This document shows, in pieces, positions 10,411-20,789 of a stretch of DNA of 64,000 nt. This DNA is from Ancistrus triradiatus. Taxonomy: Eukaryota > Chordata > Actinopteri > Siluriformes > Loricariidae. The DNA lies in the NCBI GenBank assembly GCA_025084515.1, contig JAJAGP010001521.1, positions 62,001-126,000 of the forward strand. The letters are read 5' to 3'. The notes under the pieces are model-generated. The model saw only the letters and a program-made list of their open reading frames with translations, was not told the DNA's origin and ran no database searches. The position numbers were made by a program, and so were the translations under genes. Positions within the stretch are counted from its first letter, which is position 1; each line of letters opens with the position of its first letter.

Positions 10411-11000
10411 TATTTTTGTCATTTACTCACTGAGTGCGTTTAATAATTAGATCATAGCTGGATTTCTGGAGTTATCTGATTATTTAAGTGGTCATACATA
10501 CAGCATACCGATCTAGAAATCAGATTAAGAAATACGATAAAACAGAGCTCGATTTCAGCTTCAGGCATCGGGTGTCTCTGTCTCTGCGCATGCGCACAGA
10601 GCTGTCGCGTTGCCAGATACTCGGTTCTTGCTTCTCCTGGGCCTCTTCTATAGACCTGAGGCTTTCATCTTAATGAAGCATTCGCAAAATGGCCGCCAAG
10701 CGGATTTTGGGAAATCTCTGAAACGCAGTTTAGCAGTATATTCTCAAGGAAGTACAGATTTCTGCTGTTTAAATACTAAAGTTTGAACTTTACGCCACAT
10801 ATTTCTGTGAGATTATTGGCTGGCTGCAAAGTAGAAATGCGTTTACTGCCGATAATTGAGTCGTGTAAACCTGGTGCTTTAACGTTATCAGCATTAAACA
10901 GCGCCAAGAACTAAAGAGCAAACATGAAACAAAAGCTCAAGTTACGATTGGTAATGTACAGAGCTAGCAGGCTAGCAGAAATATGTTAATGTGTAATTGT
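10411..11000. promoter_or_regulatory. Unique stretch with an NRF-1/YY1 promoter-like cluster (candidate)
   Basis: TCTGCGCATGCGCACAGAG (about 10,581-10,599) is a strong NRF-1-type palindrome. About 90 bases later AAAATGGCCGCCAAG (about 10,687-10,701) is a YY1-type site. The pair is typical of TATA-less promoters of housekeeping genes and of some LINE 5' ends. No downstream exon is recognisable before the SINE at 11,001. A decayed transposon promoter is as likely as a host promoter. Confidence 0.3.
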
Positions 11001-11185
11001 GGGACTGTGGTAGCCTAGCGGTTAAGGTACTGGACTATGGACCAGGGTTCAAATTCCACCTCTGCTAAGCCACCACTGTTGGGTCCTTGAGCAAGGCCCT
11101 TAACCCACAATTGCTTGGATTGTAAGACTGTACCAACTGTAAGTCGCTCTGGATAAGGGCGTCTGCTAAATGCTGTAAATGTAAA
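11001..11185 (+). mobile_element. tRNA-derived SINE (fish V-tail/Mermaid-like type)
   Basis: The head carries a tRNA-like A box (TAGCCTAGCGGTTAAGG) and B box (GGTTCAAATTCC). The body has CACTGTTGGGTCCTTGAGC, and the tail GTCGCTCTGGATAAGG followed by GTCTGCTAAATGCTGTAAAT. This arrangement is standard for a widespread fish SINE. Related copies lie at 23,416, 38,652 and 59,818. This copy is almost full length. Confidence 0.9.
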
Positions 11186-11214
11186 CTGTAGTGAACTTAT
11201 AGGTTATAAGGGTT

Positions 11215-12025
11215 ATACATTGATTTTTTTACTTTATTTTTCATAATTCATCATTGTCTTTGGTGTTTTTCCTTTTTCCTGAAATATTAATGTATTTTTT
11301 TTATAATTGATTCTTTTCTTTTTCCAAATTATTTCTTTATTTTCAGTTTGTTTTGTTCCTTTATAAACAAGTCCTTTTGTTTCCTTTATTTATTTAGATT
11401 TAAGTGTTCCACTTTTTATGAGTTTTTTAAATTACTTATTAACTTTTGTAATTACTCCATTTATTTATTTTGGCATTTTATTTTCATTCTTCATCATTGT
11501 CTTTGTGTTTTTCCTTTTCTTTTAAAAAATGATTCAGTTTTCTTTCTTTTCCAATTATTTGTTTAGTTTCAGGGCTTTTTTTATGTTATTGTCCTTCTCT
11601 TTTAATCATTCCATTTTATTTTCTTCATTTAAACTTTTAACTATATTCATTTTTATTTATTTCTTTTGTATGCATTTACGTTTTCCTTACTTTTTAACTT
11701 TTGGAATTGGTATTTTTATTATTTGTTTGTTTGATTGATTGTTTATTTATTTAACTGTTAAATTTTAGTCTGCTGTTTTCACTTATGTTTGTTTTACACC
11801 TATCCTATCTGTCATTCTTTCTTTATTTCTTGCTTGTTTTTTAAACATTTTTATTTCCTTCCTTTATGTAATTAGGTTATTCCTTTACAGCCTGTTTTTA
11901 TTTCTTTTTTTTGTTACTGTTTTATTTTTTTTTACTTTAAAGGTTTTAAGGTCTCCAGTTATTTATATATTTCATTGTTGAATTTTTGGTTTGCCTTAAT
12001 TTATGTAAAAAAAAAAAAAAAAATT
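11215..12025 (+). repeat. T-rich, pyrimidine-biased tract with a long direct repeat
   Basis: About 800 bases with strong T bias on the plus strand end in an A run at 12,007-12,022. The words TTCATCATTGTCTTTG and GTGTTTTTCCTTTT occur near 11,245 and again near 11,487, so part of the tract arose by duplication with a step of about 240 bases. Small open frames here encode Phe/Leu-rich nonsense. Confidence 0.6.
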
Positions 12026-12039
12026 TCCTTTTTCATTAC

Positions 12040-12315
12040 TATGAAGCAGCGCTACAGGACCTGCATGAAGGACATTCAGGACCATCGTAACTCTCCCCAG
12101 TAGGGGTCGACCAACAAAGATCACTCCGAGAACAAGGTGTGTAATAGTCACAAGATCACAAAGGAGCCCAGGGAACTTCTAAGCAACTGAAATCCCATCG
12201 GTGAAAAGTGGTGGTGGGAGCATCACGGTTTGCTGTTTTGTAGCATCTGGGACAGGAACAAATTCTAAAGGAAAATCAGCTGAATCTCAGGAGAATGACC
12301 CTAATCACACGAGCT
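12040..12315 (+). mobile_element. Highly decayed Tc1-like family A remnant
   Basis: Pieces of the family A transposase gene appear in sense order: GACCATCGTAACTCTCCCCA, GGTCGACCAACAAAGATCAC, GTGTAATAGTC, AAAGGAGCCCAGG, then after a large internal deletion GGTGGTGGGAGCATCACGG, GCATCTGGGACAGGA and AATGACCCTAATCACAC. These match the reverse complement of parts of the 26-27.7 kb copy. Ends and terminal repeats are missing. This is the oldest-looking copy of the family here. Confidence 0.72.
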
Positions 12316-12329
12316 GAGATATGAATTAT

Positions 12330-12660
12330 AATCCTGAGGTTTAAAAATGACAAAGGCAGGTTTGCAGCTTCCTGTAGCGAGTGTTTCTCTGTTCCAGGCT
12401 AATTGGTCAGAATCCGTCTCTGTCTCTTTCTCTCTCAGACAGGAGAGTCTGTGCCAGCTCCAGGTCCTTAGTGAGTAACGCTCTGAACGAGCTCATTAAG
12501 CAGCTGATTGACAGTTTGTTGGGTTACACACTGGGTTTGCTGCTAATTTGCCACTTGACTAATTACTTAACACGGGCTAAGTGGTGCTTGGCTAATGCCG
12601 GCGTTTTTAGAAAGCAGATTTTATCATTCCTGCAGTTCTCCGAATTTTAGGTGGTTCTGT
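12330..12660 (+). other. Repeat-free island; candidate conserved element or exon
   Basis: The sequence has balanced composition and includes CATTAAGCAGCTGATTGACA and TTTGCCACTTGACTAATTAC. An 89-codon plus-strand frame (12,381-12,650) runs across it, and TTTCTCTCTCAG near 12,430 resembles a splice acceptor. I do not recognise the translated product and its N-terminal half is low-complexity Ser/Leu. Conserved non-coding DNA with homeodomain-type sites seems more likely than coding sequence. Confidence 0.25.
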
Positions 12661-13277
12661 ACAACTAATTAATTTCACTCGGATATGTGACGTTTTATAG
12701 TTAGAGTTTATCAATTAAGAAAGAGCCGAGCAGAGAGCAGAGAGCAAAAACCACAATAATAAATAAATACATAAATACAGATAAATAAATAAATAAACCC
12801 TAAACTAGAACTAAAAGTTGTGTTACACTTTAACATCAAATATCTATGTCTAAAATATTTTATATAAAATCAAAAACACCCCATATTTTAAGAAACATTT
12901 TAAATATTTTAGATTTTTTAAAATATTTTATAGTCTTTTGTTTTTAGGAATACACAACTTTAAAATTCCCACATGAGAACCTTATCCCAGCCCTGAAACA
13001 TGGTGGTGGTAGTATCAATTGATTTATGTTTTTACATTTCTAAACACAGATAACTTGATTTACAGTTCTATTTTATAAGCTGTTAATTGACCCAATGACA
13101 CTGTAGGAAAAAACAAAACAAATAAAACTATACACGATTATAAGGTAATAGTTACTAAATTTTATTTTTATTAATTTTGTATTAATTATTTATTATTAAT
13201 TATTAGTATTTTATTGTATTTTATTGTTCTATATAGTATAAAAATCTAAATAAAGAAGTAACTAATTAATCAAAATT
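12661..13277. other. AT-rich DNA with a Tc1 family A scrap
   Basis: Mostly AT-rich and non-coding. At about 12,983-13,018 the words AACCTTATCCCAGCCCTGAA and ACATGGTGGTGGTAGTATCA match the transposase region of family A (the part encoding LIPSVKHGGG), so a small transposon piece is embedded. Confidence 0.55.
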
Positions 13278-16200
13278 AAACCAGCCGCTAGATTGCTCAG
13301 GCAGGGTATTTCTACTGCCGGTCCCAAGCCCGGATAAATGGTGAGGGTTGCGTCAGGAAGGGCATCCGGTGTAAAACATTTGCCAAACAAAGTATGCGAG
13401 TTCATAATAATTTCACCATACCGGATCGGTCACGGCCCGGGTTAACAACGACCGCCACTGGTACTGGTAGCAAACAGGGTACCAGCGAAAATTGGACTAC
13501 TGTTTGCCGAAAACGAAGAGGAGGGAAGCGTGTGAGGAGACAGAGAGAAATCAGGAGGGGCCAGAATATAGCACTGAGGGTAGCAACCCTAAATGTAGGG
13601 ACGATGACAGGGAAAGGTAGAGAGCTGGCTGATATGATGCAGGGGAGAAAGGTCGATATTTTGTGTATGCAGGAGACAAAGGCTAGGCTCTGTGTGATTT
13701 ATATGATTTATATGATTTATTTATTTAGCAAGGCTCGCTGCATTGGTGCAGGGTTTAAACTGTTCTACCATGGTGTGAATAGGAAGAGAAATGGAGTTGG
13801 TGTGGTCCTGCAGGAGGACTATGTAAAGAATGTCGTTGAGGTGAAAAGGGTGTCAGATAGGATAATATGTCTGAAGCTGGAAATCGAGGGTGTAATGGTG
13901 AATGTTGTTAGTGGCTATGCACCACAAGTTGGCTGTGAATTAGAGGAGAAAGAGAGATTCTGGGGGAAGTAAGATGAAGTGGTTGAGAGCATTCCCAGGG
14001 AGGAGAGACTGGTGATTGGTGAGATTTCAATGGCTGTTGCTGAAGGTAATAAAGGAGATGAGGAAGTGATGGGCAGGTTTTGTGTTAAGGATAGGAACCT
14101 AAAAGGACAGATGGTGGTGGATTTTGCAAAGAGGATGGAACTGGCTGTGGTTTACACATATTTCCAAAAGGAGGAGCATAGGGTGACTTATAAGAGTGGA
14201 GGGAGGAGCACACAGGTAGACTACATCTTATGTAGAAGAGGTTGCTTAAAAGAGATTGGTGATTGTAAGGTAGTGGCAGGGGAGAGTGTAGCTAGGCAGC
14301 ATCGGATGTGGATGTGCAGGTTGGCTCTGGTGGTTAGGAAGAGGACAAAGGCAGAGCAGAGGACCAAATGGTGGAAGTTGAGAAAGGAAGCATGTTGAGG
14401 AGTTCAGAGGAGAGCTGAGAAAGGCTTTGGGTGATAAGAAAGAGCTTCCAGATGACTGGGTAGTAGCAGCAACAGTAATTAGACAGACAGGTAGAAAGGT
14501 ACTGGGTGTGTCTTCTGGACAGGCAAAGGATGAAAAGGAAACCTGGTGGTGGAACGAGGAAGTGCAGGAGGTTATTCAGAGAAAGAGGTCAGCAAAGAAG
14601 AAATGGGACTAAATGACTAAAGAGTAGGCAGGAGTACAAGGAGATGCGGCAAAGGGCAAAGAGGGAAGTAGCAAAGGCCAAGCAGAAGGCCTACGATGAG
14701 TTATATGAAAGGTTAGACAGTAGGGAAGGAGAGAAGTTGTATCTGCTGGCGAGACAGAGATAGAGCTGGAAAGGATGTGCAGCATGTAAGGGTGATCAAG
14801 TATAGAAATGGAAATGTACTGTCAGGTGAGGTGAGGGAGAGATGGAAGGAGTATTTTGAGGAGTTGATGAATGTAGAAAATGAAAGGGAAAGAAGGCTGG
14901 ATGGTGTAGAAATTGTGCAAAAGGATGTAGCAAAGATTAGCGAGGAAGAAGTGAGGAAAGCTTTGAAAAGGATGAAGAACGGAAAGGCAGTGGGACCTGA
15001 TGACATACCAGTTGAGGTATGGAAAAGTCTAGGAGAGCTGGGAGTGGTGTTTTTGACTAGATTATTTAGTGAAATTCTGGTGAATTAGAGTATGCCGGAG
15101 GAAGGGAGGAAAAGTTTACTTGTACCAATTTTTAAGCAGAATGGTGATGTACAGAGTTGTGGCTCTTACAGGGGCGTAAGGTTGATGAGCCACACAATGA
15201 AGATTTGGGAGAGAGTTGTGGAAGCTAGGCTCAGACAGGAGGTGACAGTGTGTGAACAACAGTATGGTTTCATGCCAAGGAAGAGCACCATGGATGCGAT
15301 TTTTGCTTTGAGACTGCTGATGGAGAAGTATAGAGATGGTCAGAAAGAGCTACACTGCGTATTTGTGGATTTGGAGAAAGCTTATGACAGGGTGCCAAGG
15401 GAGGAACTGTGGTGGTGTATGAGGAAGTCTCGAATGGCTGAAAAGTACGTTAGATTAGTGCAGGACATGTATGAGAACAGCGTGACAGCAGTGAGATGTG
15501 CTGTAGGAGTGACAGATAGCTTCAAGGTAGAGGTGGGACTGCATCAAGGATCGGCCCTGAGTCCCTTCTTATTTGCTCTGGTGATGGACAGACTAACAGT
15601 TGAGGTCAGGCAGGAATCGCCGTGGACTATGATGTTTGCAGACGACATTGTAATCTGTTGTCAGAACAGGGAACAGGTAGAAAAGAACTTGGAGAGGTGG
15701 AGGTATAATCTGGAAAGGAGAGGAATGAAAGTCAACTGTAGTAAGACAGAATACATGTGTGTAAATGAAAGGGAGGCAGGTGGAACAGTCAGGCTACAGG
15801 GATCAGTGGTCACAAAGGTGCAGGAGTTCAGGTACCTGGGATCAACTGTCCAAGGAAATGGGGAGTGCGGAAAGGAGGGGAAGAAGAGAGTAAAGGCAGG
15901 ATGGAGTGGGTGGAGAAGAGTGTCAGGAGTGCTGTGTGACAAAAGGGTCGCAGCATAAGTGAAAGGAAAGATTTATAAGAGAGTAGTGAGACCAGCCTTG
16001 TCGTATGGGTTAGAGACAGTGACACTGACAAAGACACAGAAAGCAGAGCTGGAGGTGGCAGAACTTAAGATGTTGAGGTTCTCTTTAGGAGTGTCTAGGG
16101 TGGACAGGATTAGGAATGAGATCATCAGAGGGACAGCACAGGTTGGAAAATTGGGAGACAAAATTCGAGATGGGAAAGGACTGAGATGGTTCTGGCCATG

Positions 16201-16390
16201 TGCAGAGGATGGGATAGTGGATATATGGTAGGAGATGTTTGGCAGGGAGCTGCCAGGCAGAGAAAAGAGAACCGGGAAAGGAAGACCAAAGAGGAGTATT
16301 TGGTGTGGTAATGAAGGTATGCAGGGAGTTGGTGTGAGGTGTGTTGAGAGTGGTACGACCAGGGGTAGTTAGGACAGGGGGAGGTGAAAA
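13278..16390 (+). mobile_element. RTE-clade LINE, near full length, inactive
   Basis: About 3.1 kb with the typical RTE layout: a short 5' leader, one long coding region (apurinic-type endonuclease then reverse transcriptase) and a short 3' end before an AT-rich TATATATA tail near 16,410. The 5' end matches that of the inverted fragment at 2,207-2,990. The coding region is broken by in-frame stops and frameshifts. A short insertion with repeated TGATTTA words lies at about 13,695-13,730 within the endonuclease, where the other copy reads straight through. Confidence 0.88.
13394..16231 (+). pseudogene. RTE endonuclease/reverse transcriptase, broken ORF
   Basis: Endonuclease motifs appear in order: LRVATLNVGTMTG, ILCMQETKA, VNVVSGYAPQ. 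Reverse transcriptase follows: GKAVGPDDIPVEVWK, LVPIFKQNGD, YRGVRLMSHTMKIWERVVEA, FVDLEKAYDRVPRE (motif A), QGSALSPFLFALVMD, and MMFADDIVIC with the catalytic FADD at 15,635-15,646. In-frame stops fall at 13,970, 15,086 and 15,956. At least two frameshifts occur, near 14,390 and 14,770. The endonuclease catalytic loop reads VIGEISMAVAEG instead of the GADFNGHVGEG seen in the fragment at 2.2 kb, so nicking activity would be lost even without the stops. RTE identity comes from domain order and motif wording. Confidence 0.88.
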
Positions 16391-16960
16391 GTTTAACTCG
16401 CTGGGATAAATATTATATATATATAAAGAGGTCGACTATAAGTGACACCAATGGGTTAATTAAAGATCAAAGATCATCAAACATGTATAGTGTCTCTAAT
16501 ATAGAAAAATATATATCAATCTTGATGATCTTTATTAACCAATTGGTTGTCACATTAAGTCTGCCCTCTGACATTCAGCAATAAAATTTCCACACCTCCA
16601 CATAAAACTGAGGAAATAAATTTAGTTTAGTTAGGGACAAGAGACAGAAACAGTACAATGTTCAGCACCCCCCCACGCCCCGATTTGTTTAAAACAATTG
16701 GTCAAAAATTGGATCAATTTTTCACTGAAATAAATCTTAAAAAAACTATAATAATAATAATTAATAATAAATAAGAAGAAGAATAAAAACACACCAATAA
16801 CACTAAGAAATGTAATGTAAGAATAAGAAGAGAAGGAAGAATGAAAGGAAAACAGCAACACAAAAAAAGAAAGAAGGAAGAAGAACTCCCGCCTCCTCCC
16901 TCTACTCCGTCCAACTCCTTTTCCCTCCACCATCTCCATTTCCCCCTAACTTAGATGGTG
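16391..16960. other. Spacer between two LINEs, AT- and purine-rich
   Basis: Contains TATATATATA (about 16,413), ATAATAATAATTAATAATAA-type runs near 16,750, and AAGAAGGAAGAAG-type purine runs near 16,870. Open frames here translate to low-complexity Ser/Phe/Leu. No gene seen. Confidence 0.6.
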
Positions 16961-19900
16961 AATGAAAAGTTCGTGACGAACTTTAGGGGTTGGCTGAAAA
17001 AGCGCCACTCGCCAAGGACGGTCCCAAGCTGCAAAAGGAGGAGGGTTGGGCGTGGGGGCTAGCTACCCCACCCCGTAAAAATAAAAAAACCTTCTTAGAT
17101 TACAGAACGCAAAACAAGAACTCTAACAACACCACGGAACATGGAGAGAAGATGGACCGCCAGCTGGAAGGCGTATGAAGTCGGACGGGATGAAGGATGA
17201 TTGTGGATTGAAAGACAGAGTCATCTGGAAGACGTCGGGACGAAAAGACAATCCCTCCCACCAGGACCACCACTACTATCGCTAATGGAACGTCCAGCGG
17301 GACCATGTCATGAGGACGGGAAAGACAGCACAAGTGGCCGCAGAGAGATGAGGGGAGTTTAATGCTCACAGTCCTAGGACTCAGCGCGAGTCAAAGATGG
17401 AACTGGTTCCGGGCAGAAAGAAGCGACTGGACTTCCGGCGAGTTATTCGAGTTGATACTAGACGTGATCTGTATCGGACAGCAGGAAGAAAGCTAGCCCA
17501 TCTACACCACCTATGATGAGAGAATGGCACATGCATTGCTTATGACCTATGAGTCGCGCCACAGAGAGGCGCTCATTAGGGTGGGAGGCGGCACGGACCA
17601 CGGATCATGACAGCCCTCCTTCTATTTACAAACACGAAAGAAGAGGTGTTCAACATGGACATCATCCGTGCTAGCCAACGACACGACGATCCGTGACCAG
17701 AGCAGAGTAGACGATTAACGGACGAACTTTACTGTAACCAAGATTGTCATATACACAAGCCCATACAGCAGACAGCCTACACACACAGCTCAGAGAACGA
17801 TCGATCAATACGTAACAGACTGGGTGACTTCAACGCCAAGATCAGCAGCTTCAAAGCGACAACCGCGAAGCGGGTTCGGTAAGAGGAGATCATTGGGGGC
17901 AGCAATACGGTCTGGGAGTGACGTGATGAACGACAACGGGGAGAGAGATTCGAACGACATATGCGCCCAAACCGGCTCAGACGTAAACCGTAGAGCAATA
18001 CATCGCGACGAACGGCAGAGTAGTTATTGTCGCTCTACAGCAAGGTGTTAGCACAAGGAGTGACTTGGGTGAGATGGGACGACAGACCGTGTTCGACACG
18101 CGAAATAGTGAGAAGCCACTGAGCTGTGACCATGCCTGTGCATGCATCTGGAAGAAGTTTCGCCGCATCTGCTATACAAGATGGTCGTACGCAGTCTGCT
18201 CACAAACGACCTAGATGTATCGTTTTTTTATCGAAGTTGTTACCGACCACACACAATATAATCTCAATAATAGACCGTGGCTCCTAGCATGCTGCAAGGA
18301 TTGAACCTATGAAAGAAGAACTGGACAGGGGGGACCAGCCCACCGTCAGCTGCAGACAACACTGCCACACTGAAAGACAGCAAGAAGAAAGAAGAGTTCA
18401 AGGTCACCATACTCCAACATAGTATCCATGGCGACCAGAATAGAGCTGCTGGACACGAGTAGACTCCGATGCTTATTATCCCTGCTGGAGAGACCACGTA
18501 AGTGGCAGAACAGGAAAGTGAAAAGAAAAGTGGTCGACTTCGACATGCCAAGAAGTTCTGGCGCCTCCAAATCTTACACACCCAAGGAATGGATTTCTCA
18601 GCGAGACGGCTACAGAAGATAGAAGAAGAAGAGCACAAGAAAAGCGGCAGCTGAATGGTGAACACACATCTAGCTATTCTCCAGAACAAGAGCAACAAAA
18701 GCAGGAGCACAAGAAGAAATATACAGAAGCTAATTAATAGAATGTCAAGCGACAGCTTAATTCCCAGAGTAGGAACAAGCCGCCGCAGCACACCACATAG
18801 ACGTCCAATGGCAATAGAAGAGAAGCACAGACGCACACAGGTAACAGGCTACCATTTGAAGGGACCTGTTCTGATTCCATTACTACATTACATAGCGAAC
18901 GCTATCAGGGAAAGTTTTTGCCTAAGCATTGAACGACCACGTCTTCGACGAGCAGTAACGCATGTAGCAAACAGGCAATGTGAGCAGGCCGATCTGCATG
19001 CTCACGACACGATAGAGACAGTCACGCAAGACGGCTGGAAACAGCATCGAGCACTAGATTTGACAGTTGACGTGGTGTACTCAGGACAGTGCCCTTAGAC
19101 TACTCTGCATATAAAAACCCACCGGAGATACGCCGCTGAACGCGACCTGGCCAATCATGGCTTTTGGCTGTGCACCACGAGGGAAGAGATTTTTTTTCTG
19201 CCGCGCCTCAAGCCTGACGCATCCCGGCAGAAGCGCTAAGGCGGATGTTGAGGACACAGTGTGGAGCTCCTCCACCCAACTCTTTCTGCAAGATCCTGGG
19301 AAGATGAGAAGAACAACATTCATTTTATGTAGCAATTAATCTGAATTACTGTAGCTGGACTTATAGAAGGACAGAACACCTGCATCAAACTCCCCAAGAA
19401 AGGTGAACTTAGTTCTGTCCAACTATCGAGGGCTATAACCTGTGTCCATCCAGGGTAAGTGGTTTAACCGCATCCTGGTTAACAGAATGGAAGACGCTGT
19501 TTTGACCCGCATCTTGTGACCAACAAGACCGGCTTCCGTAAGGAAAGATCGTGCAAGGGGACCAGATCGAATACCCAAGCGCATCCTTCAGGAGCAGTCC
19601 CTGGAATTTTGGAAAATCGCCTATCTACGTCAACTTCATCGACTATGAGAAGGAGTTGACAGCGTTCGACAGGCAAGGACCCTATGGAGGCACTCCTGAG
19701 GGGGACACTACGGAGGCCAGAGAAAAGAGGAAAATCACCAAACATATCGGAAGTCATATGAAGGACCAGACCTGCAGACTAGTGTTGCAGACAGCACACC
19801 AGACGCCTGCTTCGAGTAGAAACGGAGTGAGGGCAAGGCGTTACTATCGCCCTTTCCGGTTTCTGCTGGCCAAAGAATGGATCATGAAGAGATGCCCCAA

Positions 19901-20785
19901 GACCAGTGAAGCGAACGGCATACAGTGGACACTCTGGAAAGCGTTGGACGACCTGCGGAATTTGCCGACGATCTGGCTCTGATCTCCATACCCAACTAAC
20001 AGATGCAGGAAAAGAACAGCATCGTTGCGGAAAATCAGTAGGACTGGGCCTTCAACATTAAACAGAGGGAAGAAGAGAAAGGTGTTCAAGGACCACACGC
20101 TTTCAAACGAGAACCATCGCAGTCCAGGGTGGAGGTGATGGAAGAGCGGTGGGACAGTTTCACTATTCTCGGCAGGCATCCTGGACAGCCATGGGAGGAA
20201 CAGATGCGACGTCAGAACCCGGCAGCGGATAGTTTTTTAAACACGAAACAGTCTTCCATCAGCTGAGAACCATCGGGGGGGGGAATCTCCAGCAGAGATC
20301 CAGCAGCAACACCAGATCAGGCTCTTCAACACCTTAAGAAAGCCAGTACTACTCTAGAGAGGAGACCTGGAGAACCACCGGCACCACCATGACTTAAATC
20401 CAGGTTTTTCATTAACCACCTGGCTAAAGAAAGATTTTAAGAATCCGCGGTTGGCCGATAAGATCAGCAATGTAGAATTGTGGCAACGAACAAAGCAACA
20501 GCCTGTTGACCAAGACATCCTTCAGAGACGCTGGCGATGGATTGGCCACACCCTCCGCAAACCTAAATCCAACATCACCAAACAATCCCTCACCTGGAAC
20601 CCCCAAGGGAAGAGGAAGAGAGGACGGCCTAGAAATACCTGGTGCCGAGACCTGGATGCAGACGCAAAGCAGATGGGCAAGACGTGGGGACAGCTGGAGA
20701 GACTCGCCCAGAACCGTGATGCCTGGAGAGAGCTGGTTGGCGGCCTATGTCCCAGACGGGACCACAGGCGGAAGTGAAAAAGCGC
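16961..20785 (+). mobile_element. Second LINE, almost full length, strongly decayed
   Basis: About 3.8 kb of higher-GC sequence whose scattered translated pieces follow one non-LTR retrotransposon polyprotein from endonuclease to C-terminal tail, all on the plus strand. It differs from the 13-16 kb RTE. The C-terminal tail has the RPRNTW...TWGQLERLAQNRDAWRELV pattern found in many fish and invertebrate endonuclease-reverse transcriptase proteins. I cannot assign the clade securely from sequence alone. The element is followed at once by the tandem array beginning near 20,790. Confidence 0.82.
17380..20777 (+). pseudogene. LINE endonuclease/reverse transcriptase, many frame breaks
   Basis: Recognisable blocks in order: GDFNAK (17,823-17,840, endonuclease catalytic loop), VMNDNGER (17,933-17,956), PKEWISQ (about 18,581-18,601, linker), LPKKGELS near 19,400, KTGFRKERSC near 19,530, YVNFIDYEKELTAFDRQ (about 19,626-19,676, motif A) and FADDLALIS (19,961 onward, motif C with both Asp residues). 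The last 108 codons (20,451-20,777) are intact and begin ISNVELWQRT, then RRWRWIGHTLRKP and GKRKRGRPRNTWCRDLDADA. Blocks lie in different frames and are separated by stops, so no protein is made. Intact FADD and C-terminus suggest relatively recent decay or many small indels. Confidence 0.82.
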
Positions 20786-20789
20786 CCTT

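Noticed and set aside
12381..12650. 89-codon plus ORF as a host exon
   Set aside because: No recognisable protein, low-complexity Ser/Leu beginning and no paired splice donor; kept only as a candidate conserved island.
18264..18836. 190-codon minus-strand ORF inside the second LINE
   Set aside because: It lies antisense to recognisable LINE protein blocks (for example PKEWISQ) and is Leu/Ser/Phe-rich, so it is a shadow frame.
16993..20787. Direct repeat TGAAAAAGCGCC at both ends of the second LINE as a target-site duplication
   Set aside because: The right copy lies directly at the stop codon before the tandem array, so if the array belongs to the element this cannot be a target duplication; a 12-base match may be chance.
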